Positions 17,508 to 26,148 of a stretch of 64,000 nt of DNA are shown here, piece after piece. Below the pieces are notes generated by a model. It worked only from the letters and a program-made list of their open reading frames with translations, had not been told where the DNA came from and did no database searches. Source of the DNA: Actinacidiphila yeochonensis CN732 (GTDB lineage Bacteria; Actinomycetota; Actinomycetes; Streptomycetales; Streptomycetaceae). The stretch is from positions 2,356,001 to 2,420,000 of the forward strand of contig NZ_JQNR01000005.1 of the NCBI RefSeq assembly GCF_000745345.1. Direction: 5' to 3'. Position 1 is the first letter of the stretch; every line of letters begins with the position of its first letter. The position numbers and the translations under genes were made by a program.

Positions 17508-18544
17508 CGGGTCCCCGCCTCCTTGTCGGCCTTCTCGGGCCTGCCGGCCCTGTCGGTGCCGGTGCCGGCGGCGCTGTCGGCACCGGCGCTCTCGGCGGCG
17601 GCGCGGTCGGTGATGGCCAGGAACGCCTGCTCCAGGCCGAGACCGGAGACCTCCAGGTTCCGCGGGTACAGGCCCATGGCGTACACGGCGTGCACGGTGG
17701 CGTCCGCGTCGTCGGACCGGATACGGACGGTGGGGCCGGTGACGTCCAGGCCCACCACGTGCGGCAGCGCGGTCAGCGCCGGCTCGTCTATCGCCCCGTC
17801 GAGATCGAAGGCGATGCGGCGGGCCCCGGCCCGGGCCTTGATCTCGGCGGAGGTGCCGTCGGCCAGCAGCCGGCCCTGGTGCATCACCAGCACCCGGTCG
17901 GCGATGGCGTCGGCCTCCTCCAGGTAGTGGGTGGCGAACAGCACGGTCCGGCCCAGTTCGACCTGCGCCCGCATGGTGGCCCAGAACGCCTGCCGGGCGC
18001 TGACGTCCATACCGGTCGTCGGCTCGTCCAGCACGATCAGCTCGTTGGCCCCGGCGGTCGCCATCGCGAACCGGACCCGCTGCTCCTGGCCGCCGGAGAG
18101 CTTGTTGACCTTGCGGTCGCGGATCTCCGCCAGGCCGGCGGCGGCCAGCACCTGGTCGACGGGGAAGGCGCGCGGGTGCAGGTCGCAGGCGAGGCCGACG
18201 ATCTCCCGGACGGTGACCTCCTCCATCAGCCCGCCGCTCTGCAGCATCGCGCCCACCAGACCCCGGGCGATGGCCTTCTGCGGGGTGGTGCCGAAGAGCC
18301 GGACCTCGCCGGCGTCCGGGTTCTTCAGCCCCAGCAGCAGGTCCAGGGCGGTGGACTTGCCGGCCCCGTTCGGGCCGAGCAGTGCCACGGTCTCGCCCGG
18401 ATGCAGCTCAAGGCTGAGCCCGGCCACGGCCCTGACGGCGCCGAAGCTCTTGTCGACGTCCCGGAAGGCCACCACGGGGACGGGCCCCGGGCCGCCGCTG
18501 CTGCCGGGGCCGTCTGCGCTGGTACTGACGGATGCTGCGGTCAT
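17504..18544 (-). CDS. ABC-2 type exporter ATP-binding protein
   Basis: 346 residues. Walker A GPNGAGKSTALD near residue 57, signature LSGGQEQR, Walker B ELIVLDEPTTGMDV and the H-loop FATHYLEEA are all intact. The C-terminal 120 residues form the extra domain common in DrrA/CcmA-type exporter ATPases. It starts with ATG at 18544 after AGGAG, and is coupled by a 4-nt overlap to the permease. The response regulator gene lies upstream on the same strand, so it may control this exporter. Confidence 0.9.
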   Translation of the reverse strand: MTAASVSTSADGPGSSGGPGPVPVVAFRDVDKSFGAVRAVAGLSLELHPGETVALLGPNGAGKSTALDLLLGLKNPDAGEVRLFGTTPQKAIARGLVGAMLQSGGLMEEVTVREIVGLACDLHPRAFPVDQVLAAAGLAEIRDRKVNKLSGGQEQRVRFAMATAGANELIVLDEPTTGMDVSARQAFWATMRAQVELGRTVLFATHYLEEADAIADRVLVMHQGRLLADGTSAEIKARAGARRIAFDLDGAIDEPALTALPHVVGLDVTGPTVRIRSDDADATVHAVYAMGLYPRNLEVSGLGLEQAFLAITDRAAAESAGADSAAGTGTDRAGRPEKADKEAGTR

Positions 18545-18690
18545 AGCTCCTACTGTCGCCGGGCCGGGGCGTGCCCGGCAGTGCCGCCGGTCGTGTCTTC
18601 GGCATGACAGATGTCACGCCCGTCCGCGCCGGTTGTCATCAACGGACCATCCACGGACAGCCAACCGACCGTCCACGGACCCCGCGGGTG

Positions 18691-19332
18691 CTACAGCCAG
18701 CCCTTCTCCCGGGCGATACGCGCCGCCTCGGCCCGGTTGCGGGCGCCGGTCTTCTGGATCGCCGTGGAGAGGTAGTTGCGGACGGTGCCCTCCGACAGCC
18801 GCAGCCGGCCGGCGATCTCGGCGTTCGCCGCGCCCTCGGCGGCGGCGTTGAGCACGTCCCGCTCCCGGGCGGTCAGCGGGTCGGCGCCCTCGGCCAGCGC
18901 GGCGGCGGCCAGCCCGGGGTCGATCACCCGCCGGCCCCGGAGCACCTGCCGCACCGCCTCCGCGAGCTCGGCCGCGGGCGCGTCCTTGACCAGGAAGGCG
19001 TCGGCGCCCGACTCCATCGCCCGGCGCAGGTAGCCCGGGCGCCCGAAGGTCGTGACGATCACCACCTTCACCGACGGCAGCTCGCGACGCAGCTCGGCCG
19101 CCGCCTCGATGCCGGTCAGGCCGGGCATCTCGATGTCCAGCACCGCCACGTCCGGGGCGTGCCGGCGGGCGGCCGCCAGCACCTGGTCGCCCCGGGCCAC
19201 CTGCGCCACGACGTCGATGTCGTCCTCCAGGGACAGCAGCGTCGCCAGCGCCTCGCGCACCATCGACTGGTCGTCGGCGAGGAGCACCCGCACGCCCGTC
19301 GTGCCGGAGTCCCCTGGAGGCGTCGCTGTCAT
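18691..19332 (-). CDS. NarL/LuxR-family response regulator, no adjacent histidine kinase
   Basis: 213 residues. The receiver domain has the acidic pair LLADDQ (residues 20-21), phospho-acceptor Asp66 in VLDIEMPG, Thr in VIVTTFG and Lys in FLVKDAP. The C-terminal LuxR helix-turn-helix contains LTARERDVLNAAAEGAANAEIAGRLRLS. Such regulators (DesR/LiaR type) normally have a sensor kinase gene beside them; none is present here. TACCCT lies 7 nt before the ATG, suggesting a leaderless message. It likely regulates the exporter genes just downstream. Confidence 0.9.
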   Translation of the reverse strand: MTATPPGDSGTTGVRVLLADDQSMVREALATLLSLEDDIDVVAQVARGDQVLAAARRHAPDVAVLDIEMPGLTGIEAAAELRRELPSVKVVIVTTFGRPGYLRRAMESGADAFLVKDAPAAELAEAVRQVLRGRRVIDPGLAAAALAEGADPLTARERDVLNAAAEGAANAEIAGRLRLSEGTVRNYLSTAIQKTGARNRAEAARIAREKGWL

Positions 19333-19339
19333 GCCGACC

Positions 19340-19345
19340 AGGGTA
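19340..19345 (-). promoter_or_regulatory. -10 box TACCCT, leaderless start of the response regulator
   Basis: TACCCT ends 7 nt before the ATG at 19332; no ribosome-binding site is seen. Confidence 0.45.
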
Positions 19346-19467
19346 GGCCCGGCACCGCCCGGCCCGTCCGCTGGCTCAGGGGGCCGCCGGGGCCTACCGG
19401 GTCGACGGCTCGACGACTCGACGGCGTCGACGGGGCCAGGGGCGGCGGGGCGCGGACGCGGGCCCGG

Positions 19468-19797
19468 TCAACCGGTGATGCGCATGAGCGTGATGTGGGC
19501 GTCGTCCACGGTGAAGGTGAAGTCGGACGGCCCGTTGAAGCCCTTGCCGCCGACCTCCGCGCTCACCGTGGTGGTGTCGCCCTCCGTACGGCTGCCGGTG
19601 ACCCGCAGCGTCACCTCCTTGCCGATGAACTCGGCGTCGCTCCAGCGGCGGATCGCGTCATGGCCGCGGAAGACCCGTCCCCAGTCGTCCACCGCGCCCA
19701 GCGGGGCGAACGCGGCGAGGAGGTCCTCGGTGTTGCCGGCGCTGGCCGCCTCCAGGGCGGCGGCGACCGGGATCGGCATCGGGGGAGTGCTCGTCAT
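19468..19797 (-). CDS. NTF2-like (SnoaL/ketosteroid isomerase fold) small protein
   Basis: 109 residues from the ATG at 19797. The pattern of an N-terminal helix pair (AAALEAASAGNTEDLLAAFAP), WGRVFRGHDAIRRWSDAEF and three beta strands (VTLRVTGSRTEGDTTTVSAEV, SDFTFTVDDAHITLMRI) is that of NTF2-like proteins. Some are isomerases, many have no known activity. Longer upstream starts are low-complexity and rejected. No partner gene points to a substrate. Confidence 0.75.
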   Translation of the reverse strand: MTSTPPMPIPVAAALEAASAGNTEDLLAAFAPLGAVDDWGRVFRGHDAIRRWSDAEFIGKEVTLRVTGSRTEGDTTTVSAEVGGKGFNGPSDFTFTVDDAHITLMRITG

Positions 19798-20003
19798 GCC
19801 CGCCCAACGAGGTCGCGCCGGGCCGGTCACGTGCCGCGCGCCCGTACGGGGGCGGGACCGTGGCGGTGCGGGTGCAGGTCCCCGCGCGCGACCGGCCTCC
19901 GCGCGCGACCGGTGCCCGCCCTGCGCGGGGGAGCCGCCGTGCCCGCCTGCCTCCGACGGCCCGGGCCGGTGGTACGGGGAGCCGGAACGGCCCCGTCCGG
20001 AGG

Positions 20004-20864
20004 TCAGTTGAGCAGGGCGCGGGCGGCGCGGGCCTCGGACCGGATGGCGGTGGCCGTCTCCGGGTCGAAGGCGCCCACCACGTCCGCGTACTCCTCCATC
20101 GCCGCCGCGCCGCCGAGGAAGTCGCCCATCTTGACCAGGAGTCCGGCCCGCTCGTAGCGGAGCTTGGCCGGGTGGCGGGGCAGCAGCAGGGTCAGCTCGA
20201 TGCTCCACAGCTGGACCGCCATCCGGTCCGGACGGGGCGCGGCCCAGGCGCGGATGTTGCCCAGCACCCGGCGCACCACGTCCAGCGGGTCGGCCGGGCC
20301 CAGCGAGGCCAGCGCGGCCCGCGCCGCCCCGGGCGGGCTCCCCGTCGACCGCGCCACCAGCAGGTCGGCGTCCACCGGGGAGAGCGGCCGGCCCCCGTCG
20401 AACGGGTCGACGAGGACGAACGGCTCGGCCCCGGCCGCCCCCGCGCCGCCGACGTCGCCCAGCGCCACCACGAAGCGGCCGGGCAGCCCCACCCCGTGCA
20501 CCGGCGCGCCCGCCCGCCGCGCCACCTCCATCCACACCACCGACAGCAGGATCGGCAGCCCGCGGCGGCGCCGCAGCACCTCCTGGAGGAGGGAGGACTC
20601 CAGCCGCCCGTAGTCCGCGTCCGTGCCGTGGAAGCCGTGCCCCGCGCCCAGCACCCGGTGCAGCGCCTCCGCCCACTCCCGGGGGCCGCGTACCCCGTAG
20701 GGCATCAGCCCGGCCAGCCGGTCCAGCTCGATCTGCGCCAGGTCGGCGGCATCCCCGTCCAGCGCCGGGTCCGCCTCGGCCCCGATCAGCAGGCACAGCT
20801 CGGCGAGGTCGGGCCGCTCCTCCCGGGCCGCCGCCGCGAACCGCTCGCGCACCGACCCGGTCAT
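20004..20864 (-). CDS. SirB1/transglutaminase-like protein
   Basis: 286 residues. The central region GYGRLES-like DYGRLESSLLQEVLRRRRGLPILLSVVWMEVARRAGAPVHGVGLPGRFVV matches the SirB1 N-terminal family, a transglutaminase-like fold; VDPFDGGRPLS follows. The C-terminal 90 residues are TPR-like. Function is not established in the family. The ATG at 20864 overlaps the stop of the GNAT gene by 4 nt, so both are coupled. Confidence 0.82.
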   Translation of the reverse strand: MTGSVRERFAAAAREERPDLAELCLLIGAEADPALDGDAADLAQIELDRLAGLMPYGVRGPREWAEALHRVLGAGHGFHGTDADYGRLESSLLQEVLRRRRGLPILLSVVWMEVARRAGAPVHGVGLPGRFVVALGDVGGAGAAGAEPFVLVDPFDGGRPLSPVDADLLVARSTGSPPGAARAALASLGPADPLDVVRRVLGNIRAWAAPRPDRMAVQLWSIELTLLLPRHPAKLRYERAGLLVKMGDFLGGAAAMEEYADVVGAFDPETATAIRSEARAARALLN

Positions 20865-21904
20865 ACCGGAGGGCGCCGGTAGTGGTAGCCGTGGTGGTCG
20901 GTGAAGCCCAGCCGCTCGTACAGGGCGCGGGCCCCCGGGTTGTCCGCCTCCACCTGGAGGTGGGCGGCCGTGGCCCCCTCCTCGCGGGCCCGCCGGGCCA
21001 GCGCGGCCATCACCGCCGTGGCGAGGCCCCGCCGCCGCTGCTCCGGGGCCACCTCGACCGCGCCGAAGTGCGTCCACCGGCCGTCGACCACCGCCCGGCC
21101 GATCACGCCCGGCGCCGCGGCGAACCACACCGACGGGCCGCCCGTCATCACCCGCGCGGCGAGCTCGGCCAGGGCGCCGGTGCGGTGGTAGGCGGCCATC
21201 CAGGCGGCGTCCGGGGTCCGGCTGAACGTGAACTCCGGCTGCTCCGGCTGCCCTGGCAGCCCCGGCTCCTCGGCGAGCACCGCCAGCGGGGCCAGCGGCG
21301 CGGTGCGCACCAGCGTCGGCGACTCCCGCGACCAGCCCCGGGCGTCCAGCTCCGCCGCGTACGGCGAGGTGTCGGGCAGCTGGACGTACACCGGCAGGCC
21401 GCGCTCCCCGTACCAGGCGGCCACCCGCTCCAGCGCCTCGTCCAGCGGCACCCCCGGGTCGCCGACGGCCAGCACCGAGTTGGCCCGCTTGGTGAACCCC
21501 TCCCGGCGCGGCGGCCCGCCGGCCGGCCCGCCCGGCACCTCGGCCGCCGCGGCCCGCAGCGTCCACCCGCCCAGCCGCTCCGACTCCAGCGGCGGCCAGG
21601 CCCGCGCGGCGACCTCCTCCAGCTCGTCGGCCGTCGCGTCCGGCACCCCGCCGCGGCGCACCGGGGCAGGCGGCACGACCTTGCCGGCCACCAGGGCACG
21701 CTCCGCGATCCGGACCGTCCGCCCGTCGCGTCGTGTGACGCACACCACTCCGATGTCCCAAGATGCGAGAACACCGACCGTGTCGGTGAACGTAGGATGC
21801 CCGTCGACGATCTCGGCCAGCTGCCGTACCGACACGCGTTTTCCCACGTCAGCGGGGGTGATATGGATTCTGAGGCGTCCTATGGACGAGAAATCCGAGT
21901 GCAT
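20861..21904 (-). CDS. Two-domain GNAT N-acetyltransferase
   Basis: 347 residues. Residues 1-85 form a small N-terminal domain (GKRVSVRQLAEIVDGHPTF), then a linker, then the acetyltransferase domain with the acetyl-CoA binding signature PEQRRRGLATAVMAALARRA near residue 290 and the end NPGARALYERLGFTDHHGYHY. The ATG at 21904 follows AGGAGG. It is probably a cytosolic acetyltransferase of an unknown amine substrate and is coupled to the SirB1-like gene. Confidence 0.85.
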   Translation of the reverse strand: MHSDFSSIGRLRIHITPADVGKRVSVRQLAEIVDGHPTFTDTVGVLASWDIGVVCVTRRDGRTVRIAERALVAGKVVPPAPVRRGGVPDATADELEEVAARAWPPLESERLGGWTLRAAAAEVPGGPAGGPPRREGFTKRANSVLAVGDPGVPLDEALERVAAWYGERGLPVYVQLPDTSPYAAELDARGWSRESPTLVRTAPLAPLAVLAEEPGLPGQPEQPEFTFSRTPDAAWMAAYHRTGALAELAARVMTGGPSVWFAAAPGVIGRAVVDGRWTHFGAVEVAPEQRRRGLATAVMAALARRAREEGATAAHLQVEADNPGARALYERLGFTDHHGYHYRRPPV

Positions 21905-22012
21905 GCCTGCCCCTCCTGTTCGGATCGTGCCCGGGAACGGAGATACTAGGTGCGGGCATCGACGACGCCGCGCTCCCGCGCGAGATGAGCCCTAACGAGG
22001 AGGAACGACAGC

Positions 22013-22333
22013 GTGACTTACGTCATCGCGCAGCCTTGTGTCGACGTCAAGGACAAGGCGTGCATCGAAGAGTGCCCGGTCGACTGCATCTATGAGGGCT
22101 CCAGGTCCTTGTACATTCACCCCGACGAGTGTGTCGACTGCGGTGCGTGCGAGCCGGTGTGCCCGGTCGAGGCCATCTTCTACGAGGACGACACCCCGGA
22201 GGAGTGGAAGGACTACTACAAGGCGAACGTCGAGTTCTTCGACGAGCTCGGCTCGCCCGGTGGTGCCTCCAAGCTGGGCCTCATCGAGCGCGACCACCCG
22301 TTCGTCGCCGCGCTCCCGCCGCAGAACCAGTGA
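22013..22333 (+). CDS. fdxA: Ferredoxin, 7Fe-8S type
   Basis: 106 residues from GTG after CGAGGAGGAA. Cluster cysteines are seen in QPCVDVKDKACIEECPVDC (the spacing of a 3Fe-4S site) and CVDCGACEPVCPVEA (4Fe-4S). Length and the C-terminal extension match the FdxA/FdxC ferredoxin of actinomycetes, a soluble low-potential electron carrier. It is followed by dapC, as in Mycobacterium. Confidence is high because the whole protein fits the family. Confidence 0.93.
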   Translation: MTYVIAQPCVDVKDKACIEECPVDCIYEGSRSLYIHPDECVDCGACEPVCPVEAIFYEDDTPEEWKDYYKANVEFFDELGSPGGASKLGLIERDHPFVAALPPQNQ

Positions 22334-22473
22334 GCCGCGGCGGCCCGCTCGAAGGGCCGCCCAACGACCGCTGAACGACCTCCGCACCAGCCCGCCGGGT
22401 CCCGTACGGCCGCTCACGCGGCAGCCGTGCCGGGCCCGGCGTGCTTTTTCCCGCACCAAGCGAGAGTGAGCAC

Positions 22474-23580
22474 GTGAGCATCTCCGCCCGCCTCCCCGCC
22501 TTCCCCTGGGACCGCCTGGAGCCGTACAAGGCCACGGCCGCCACCCACCCCGACGGCGTCGTGGACCTGTCGGTGGGTACCCCCGTCGACCCGGTCCCGG
22601 ACGTGATCCGCGCCGCGCTGTCGGCCGCGTCCGACAGCCCGGGGTATCCGCTGACGTACGGGACGAAGGCGCTGCGCGAGGCCGCGGCGGAGTACCTGCG
22701 CAGGTGGCACGGCGTGGCCGGCGCGGACCAGGCCGCCGTGCTGCCGCTGATCGGCACCAAGGAGCTGGTCGGCTGGCTGCCCACCCTGCTGGACCTGCGC
22801 GAGGGCGACCAGGTCGGCCTGCCGGAGCTGGCCTACCCCACGTACGAGGTCGGCGCCCTCGTCGCCCGCGCCGAGCCCGTGGCGACCGACGACCCGGCCG
22901 CCGACCTGGATCCGGCCCGCACCCGGCTGCTGTGGCTGAACACCCCCTCCAACCCGACCGGCCGGGTGCAGACCGCGGCCGAGCTGCGGGCCGTCGTCGA
23001 GTGGGCCCGCGCCAACGACGTGCTGGTCGTCTCCGACGAGTGCTACATCGAACTCGGCTGGGAGGGCGCCGAGCCGGTCTCCGTCCTCCACCCGGACGTC
23101 TGCGGGGACAGCCACCAGGGCCTGCTCGCCGTCCACTCGCTCTCCAAGCGCTCCAACTTCGCCGGCTACCGCGGCGGCTTCCTCACCGGCGACCCGGAGG
23201 TGGTCGCGGCGCTGCTGGAGGTGCGCAAGCACACCGGCATGATCGTGCCGAAGCCGGTGCAGGACGCCATGGCCGCCGCCCTCGGCGACCGCGCCCACGC
23301 GGTCGAGCAGAAGGAGCGGTACGCCCGGCGGCGGGCCGCGCTGCGCACCGCCTTCGAGGCGGCCGGCTTCCGGATCGAGCACAGCGAGGCCAGCCTGTAC
23401 CTGTGGGCGACCCGTGGCGAGGACTGCTGGACCACCGTCGCCGACCTCGCCGGGCTCGGCATCCTGGTGGCGCCCGGGGAGTTCTACGGGCCGGCCGGGC
23501 AGGAGTTCGTCCGGATCGCCTTCACCGCGACCGACGAGCGGGTGGCCGCAGCCGTCGCCCGCCTCACCCCGGCGGGCTGA
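22474..23580 (+). CDS. dapC: N-succinyldiaminopimelate aminotransferase
   Basis: 368 residues, class I/II PLP aminotransferase. It makes N-succinyl-LL-2,6-diaminopimelate from the 6-oxo form in lysine and peptidoglycan synthesis. Visible are GYPLTYGTKALREA, the substrate motif NTPSNPTGRV, SDECYIELGW (Asp binding the pyridine nitrogen) and the PLP lysine in VHSLSKRSNFAGYRGGF. The GTG at 22474 is chosen because residues SISARLPAFPWDRLEPYK match the family start. The functional partner dapE lies 1.3 kb downstream. Confidence 0.9.
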   Translation: MSISARLPAFPWDRLEPYKATAATHPDGVVDLSVGTPVDPVPDVIRAALSAASDSPGYPLTYGTKALREAAAEYLRRWHGVAGADQAAVLPLIGTKELVGWLPTLLDLREGDQVGLPELAYPTYEVGALVARAEPVATDDPAADLDPARTRLLWLNTPSNPTGRVQTAAELRAVVEWARANDVLVVSDECYIELGWEGAEPVSVLHPDVCGDSHQGLLAVHSLSKRSNFAGYRGGFLTGDPEVVAALLEVRKHTGMIVPKPVQDAMAAALGDRAHAVEQKERYARRRAALRTAFEAAGFRIEHSEASLYLWATRGEDCWTTVADLAGLGILVAPGEFYGPAGQEFVRIAFTATDERVAAAVARLTPAG

Positions 23581-23677
23581 GCCCCTCCCTGCCCGCCTCC
23601 CGCCCCGCGCCCCGGCCCACCAGGTCCGGGGCGCGGGGCGGCCGCGGAGCAGGCCCGAGGCTCGGCGCCCGAGGGGC

Positions 23678-24670
23678 TCAGCGGGCCACGGTGAGGAGGA
23701 CGGGGGAGGCGGCCGCCGAGGCGGAGGCGCCCTTGGCGGCGCCCTTCGCGGTGGAACCCGCCGCGCTCCCCTTGGCCGCCGGCTCCTTCTGCCAGCCGCG
23801 TTCGGAGTGCGCGGCCTGCCAGCGCAGGCCGGCGAAGGAGACCTCCTCCAGCTTCAGCGTGTGCGCGTGCGCCACCGCCCACTGGGCCACCGCCCAGCCC
23901 CGCTGCTCCTCGGCCGCCGCGGTGCCGCCGCCGGCGGCCGTGGGCACCGCGACCGTCCGCGGGTCGGACTCCTGCCGCGGTGCGACCCGCTTGCCGAACT
24001 CCCGGGTCAGCCGCGCCGTCACCTGATCCGCCCGGCCCAGCCGGCCGCCCGCGCTGTAGGGCGTGTCGGCGCCCGTGGTGCAGCTCAGTGCCGCCGGGTC
24101 CGCCCCGGTCAGCGCCGCCGCCAGCTGCGTCGCGTCGGTCTCGTGCTTCGCGTACGCCTCCGGGTAGCCGCTGTGCTGCACCTCCTGCGCGGCCACGGTC
24201 AGCGGCAGCTTCTCGTACCCGTGGATCTTCACCAGGCTGTCGAAGAACGAGTTCGAGGCGTACACCGGGTCGAGGATGTCCTGCGCGCTGCCCCAGCCCT
24301 GCGACGGGCGCTGCTGGAAGAGGCCGAGCGAGTCGCGGTCCCCGCTGCTGAGGTTGTGCAGCTGGGACTCCTGCATGGACGTGGCCAGCGCTATCGTCAC
24401 CGCCCGCGCGGGCAGGTCGCGGGAGAGGGCGACCGCGGCGATGGTCGCCGCGTTCGCGGCCTGGTCCTGGTCGAGTTCCAGGTCGGCGCCGTCGGTCTTG
24501 ACGGTGCAGCCGGCAGCCGCCGGCCGGTGGTGGTTGGTGAGGACGTAGACGAGCACACCCGCGACAGCGAGCAGCACGAGCAGCGAGACGACGAGACGCA
24601 GGCCGCAGCCGCGGCGCTCGCCAGGAGGACGGGAAGCTGCCTTCCCCGCGGGGGACGATGGCGCGGGCAC
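23678..24670 (-). CDS. Membrane-anchored protein with lysozyme-like fold region, function unknown
   Basis: 330 residues from a GTG. One N-terminal anchor helix (LRLVVSLLVLLAVAGVLVYVL) places the rest outside. The conserved block AVTIALATSMQESQLHNLSSGDRDSLGLFQQRPSQGWG resembles the catalytic region of lysozyme-like or transglycosylase folds, with a Glu in MQES. Homologues are often loosely labelled heavy-metal transporters, for which I see no support. TAAGGT lies 6 nt before the start. It is divergent from dapE, so a wall-related role is plausible. Confidence 0.75.
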   Translation of the reverse strand: MPAPSSPAGKAASRPPGERRGCGLRLVVSLLVLLAVAGVLVYVLTNHHRPAAAGCTVKTDGADLELDQDQAANAATIAAVALSRDLPARAVTIALATSMQESQLHNLSSGDRDSLGLFQQRPSQGWGSAQDILDPVYASNSFFDSLVKIHGYEKLPLTVAAQEVQHSGYPEAYAKHETDATQLAAALTGADPAALSCTTGADTPYSAGGRLGRADQVTARLTREFGKRVAPRQESDPRTVAVPTAAGGGTAAAEEQRGWAVAQWAVAHAHTLKLEEVSFAGLRWQAAHSERGWQKEPAAKGSAAGSTAKGAAKGASASAAASPVLLTVAR

Positions 24671-24676
24671 GGCCGA

Positions 24677-24682
24677 ACCTTA
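24677..24682 (-). promoter_or_regulatory. -10 box TAAGGT for the gene at 24670
   Basis: TAAGGT is 6 nt before the GTG start, with no ribosome-binding site. It faces the dapE promoter in a 220-nt divergent gap. Confidence 0.45.
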
Positions 24683-24878
24683 CCGAAATCCGCTGTGTCC
24701 CCGCCCCGCCCGGCGGGGCGCGCCGCCCCGCGGGTCCCGCCTCCGCCCGGCAGGTTCGGGGCACCGCGGTCGCGGCCGCTCCGGCCGGACTCCCGCCGCT
24801 GGTCGGACGGCACCTGCCGGCGGGGAGGCCGTCCACAGCCGAACGGGTGGTCGGCGACGGCGCCGGGCCCGCGAACCC

Positions 24879-24884
24879 TATCCT
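24879..24884 (+). promoter_or_regulatory. -10 box TATCCT, leaderless start of dapE
   Basis: TATCCT is 6 nt before the ATG at 24891; there is no ribosome-binding site. Confidence 0.5.
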
Positions 24885-24890
24885 CGCCGT

Positions 24891-25952
24891 ATGGAACTCG
24901 ACCTCTCCCTGCCCGTTGCCGCCCTCACCGCCCAGCTCGTCGACGTGCCGTCGGTCAGCCGCGAGGAGAAGCGGCTGGCCGACCTCGTGGAGGCCGCGCT
25001 GGCCGCGGTCCCGCACCTGAAGGTCGATCGGGACGGGGACGCGGTGGTCGCCCGCACCTCCCTCGGCCGGGCCGAACGGGTGGTCCTGGCCGGCCACCTC
25101 GACACCGTCCCGATCGCCGACAACCTCCCCTCGCGGCTGGACGCCGACGGCCTGCTGTGGGGGTGCGGCACCTCCGACATGAAGGCCGGGGTGGCCGTCC
25201 AGCTGAAGCTCGCCGCCGAACTCACCGAGCCCAACCGCGACCTGACGTTCGTCTTCTACGACGCCGAGGAGATCGCCTCCGAGTTCAACGGCCTCGGCCG
25301 GCTCGTGGAGCGCCACCCGGAGTGGCTGGCCGCCGACTTCGCGCTGCTGCTGGAGCCCACCGGCGGCCGGGTCGACGGCGGCTGCCAGGGCACCCTGCGC
25401 TTCCGGGTGCAGACCACGGGCCGCCGCGCCCACTCCGCCCGCAGCTGGCTCGGCGAGAACGCCATCCACAAGGCCGCCCCGATCCTGGACCGGCTCGCCG
25501 CCTACCAGCCGCGGCGGGTGGAGATCGACGGCCTGGTCTACCCCGAGGGCCTCAACGCGGTGATGATCGAGGGCGGCCACGCCGGCAACGTGATCCCCGA
25601 CTCCTGCGCGGTCACCGTCAACTACCGCTTCTCGCCCGACCAGTCGGAGGAGCAGGCGCTGGCGCGGATGCACGAGGTCTTCGACGGCTTCGAGGTGGTC
25701 CTCACCGACAGCGCCCCGGGAGCGCTGCCCGGCCTGTCGCACCCCGCCGCCGCCTCGTTCGTCGAGGCCATCGGCACCCCGCCGGCCGCCAAGGAGGCGT
25801 GGACGGACGTCGCGCGGTTCACCGCCCTGGGCGTGCCCGCCGTCAACTACGGCCCCGGCGAGCCGACCCTCGCCCACACCCGGGAGGAGAACGTGGAGGT
25901 GGCGAAGATCGAGGAGGCCGAGCGGAAGCTGCGCGCCTGGCTCTCCTCCTGA
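24891..25952 (+). CDS. dapE: Succinyl-diaminopimelate desuccinylase
   Basis: 353 residues, M20 metallopeptidase fold. It hydrolyses N-succinyl-LL-diaminopimelate to LL-DAP and succinate. Zinc ligands and catalytic residues appear in LAGHLDTVP, GCGTSDMKAG and FYDAEEIASE; the dimerisation domain has GRRAHSARSWLGENAIHKA and NVIPDSCAVTVNYRF. It is the actinobacterial short DapE. It lies close to dapC, completing two steps of one pathway. Confidence 0.92.
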   Translation: MELDLSLPVAALTAQLVDVPSVSREEKRLADLVEAALAAVPHLKVDRDGDAVVARTSLGRAERVVLAGHLDTVPIADNLPSRLDADGLLWGCGTSDMKAGVAVQLKLAAELTEPNRDLTFVFYDAEEIASEFNGLGRLVERHPEWLAADFALLLEPTGGRVDGGCQGTLRFRVQTTGRRAHSARSWLGENAIHKAAPILDRLAAYQPRRVEIDGLVYPEGLNAVMIEGGHAGNVIPDSCAVTVNYRFSPDQSEEQALARMHEVFDGFEVVLTDSAPGALPGLSHPAAASFVEAIGTPPAAKEAWTDVARFTALGVPAVNYGPGEPTLAHTREENVEVAKIEEAERKLRAWLSS

Positions 25953-26136
25953 CCACGGAGCCCACCTCCTGACCGCGGACCCCGCCTGCTGACCCCGCGG
26001 TGACCTCCTCCTTTCCCACGGCGCCCACCGTCCGCCCCTGGGCCGGCGCCCGCCGGCGGGCGGGCGGCCCCTGTCCTGCCGCCCGTCGCCACCTGGCGTC
26101 CTCCGCGGCTTCGCCCGGGCGTGGCCCGGCCATGCG

Positions 26137-26142
26137 TACGCT
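26137..26142 (+). promoter_or_regulatory. -10 box TACGCT, leaderless start of the LOG-family gene
   Basis: TACGCT is 6 nt before the ATG at 26149; no ribosome-binding site is seen. Confidence 0.45.
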
Positions 26143-26148
26143 GCGGGT

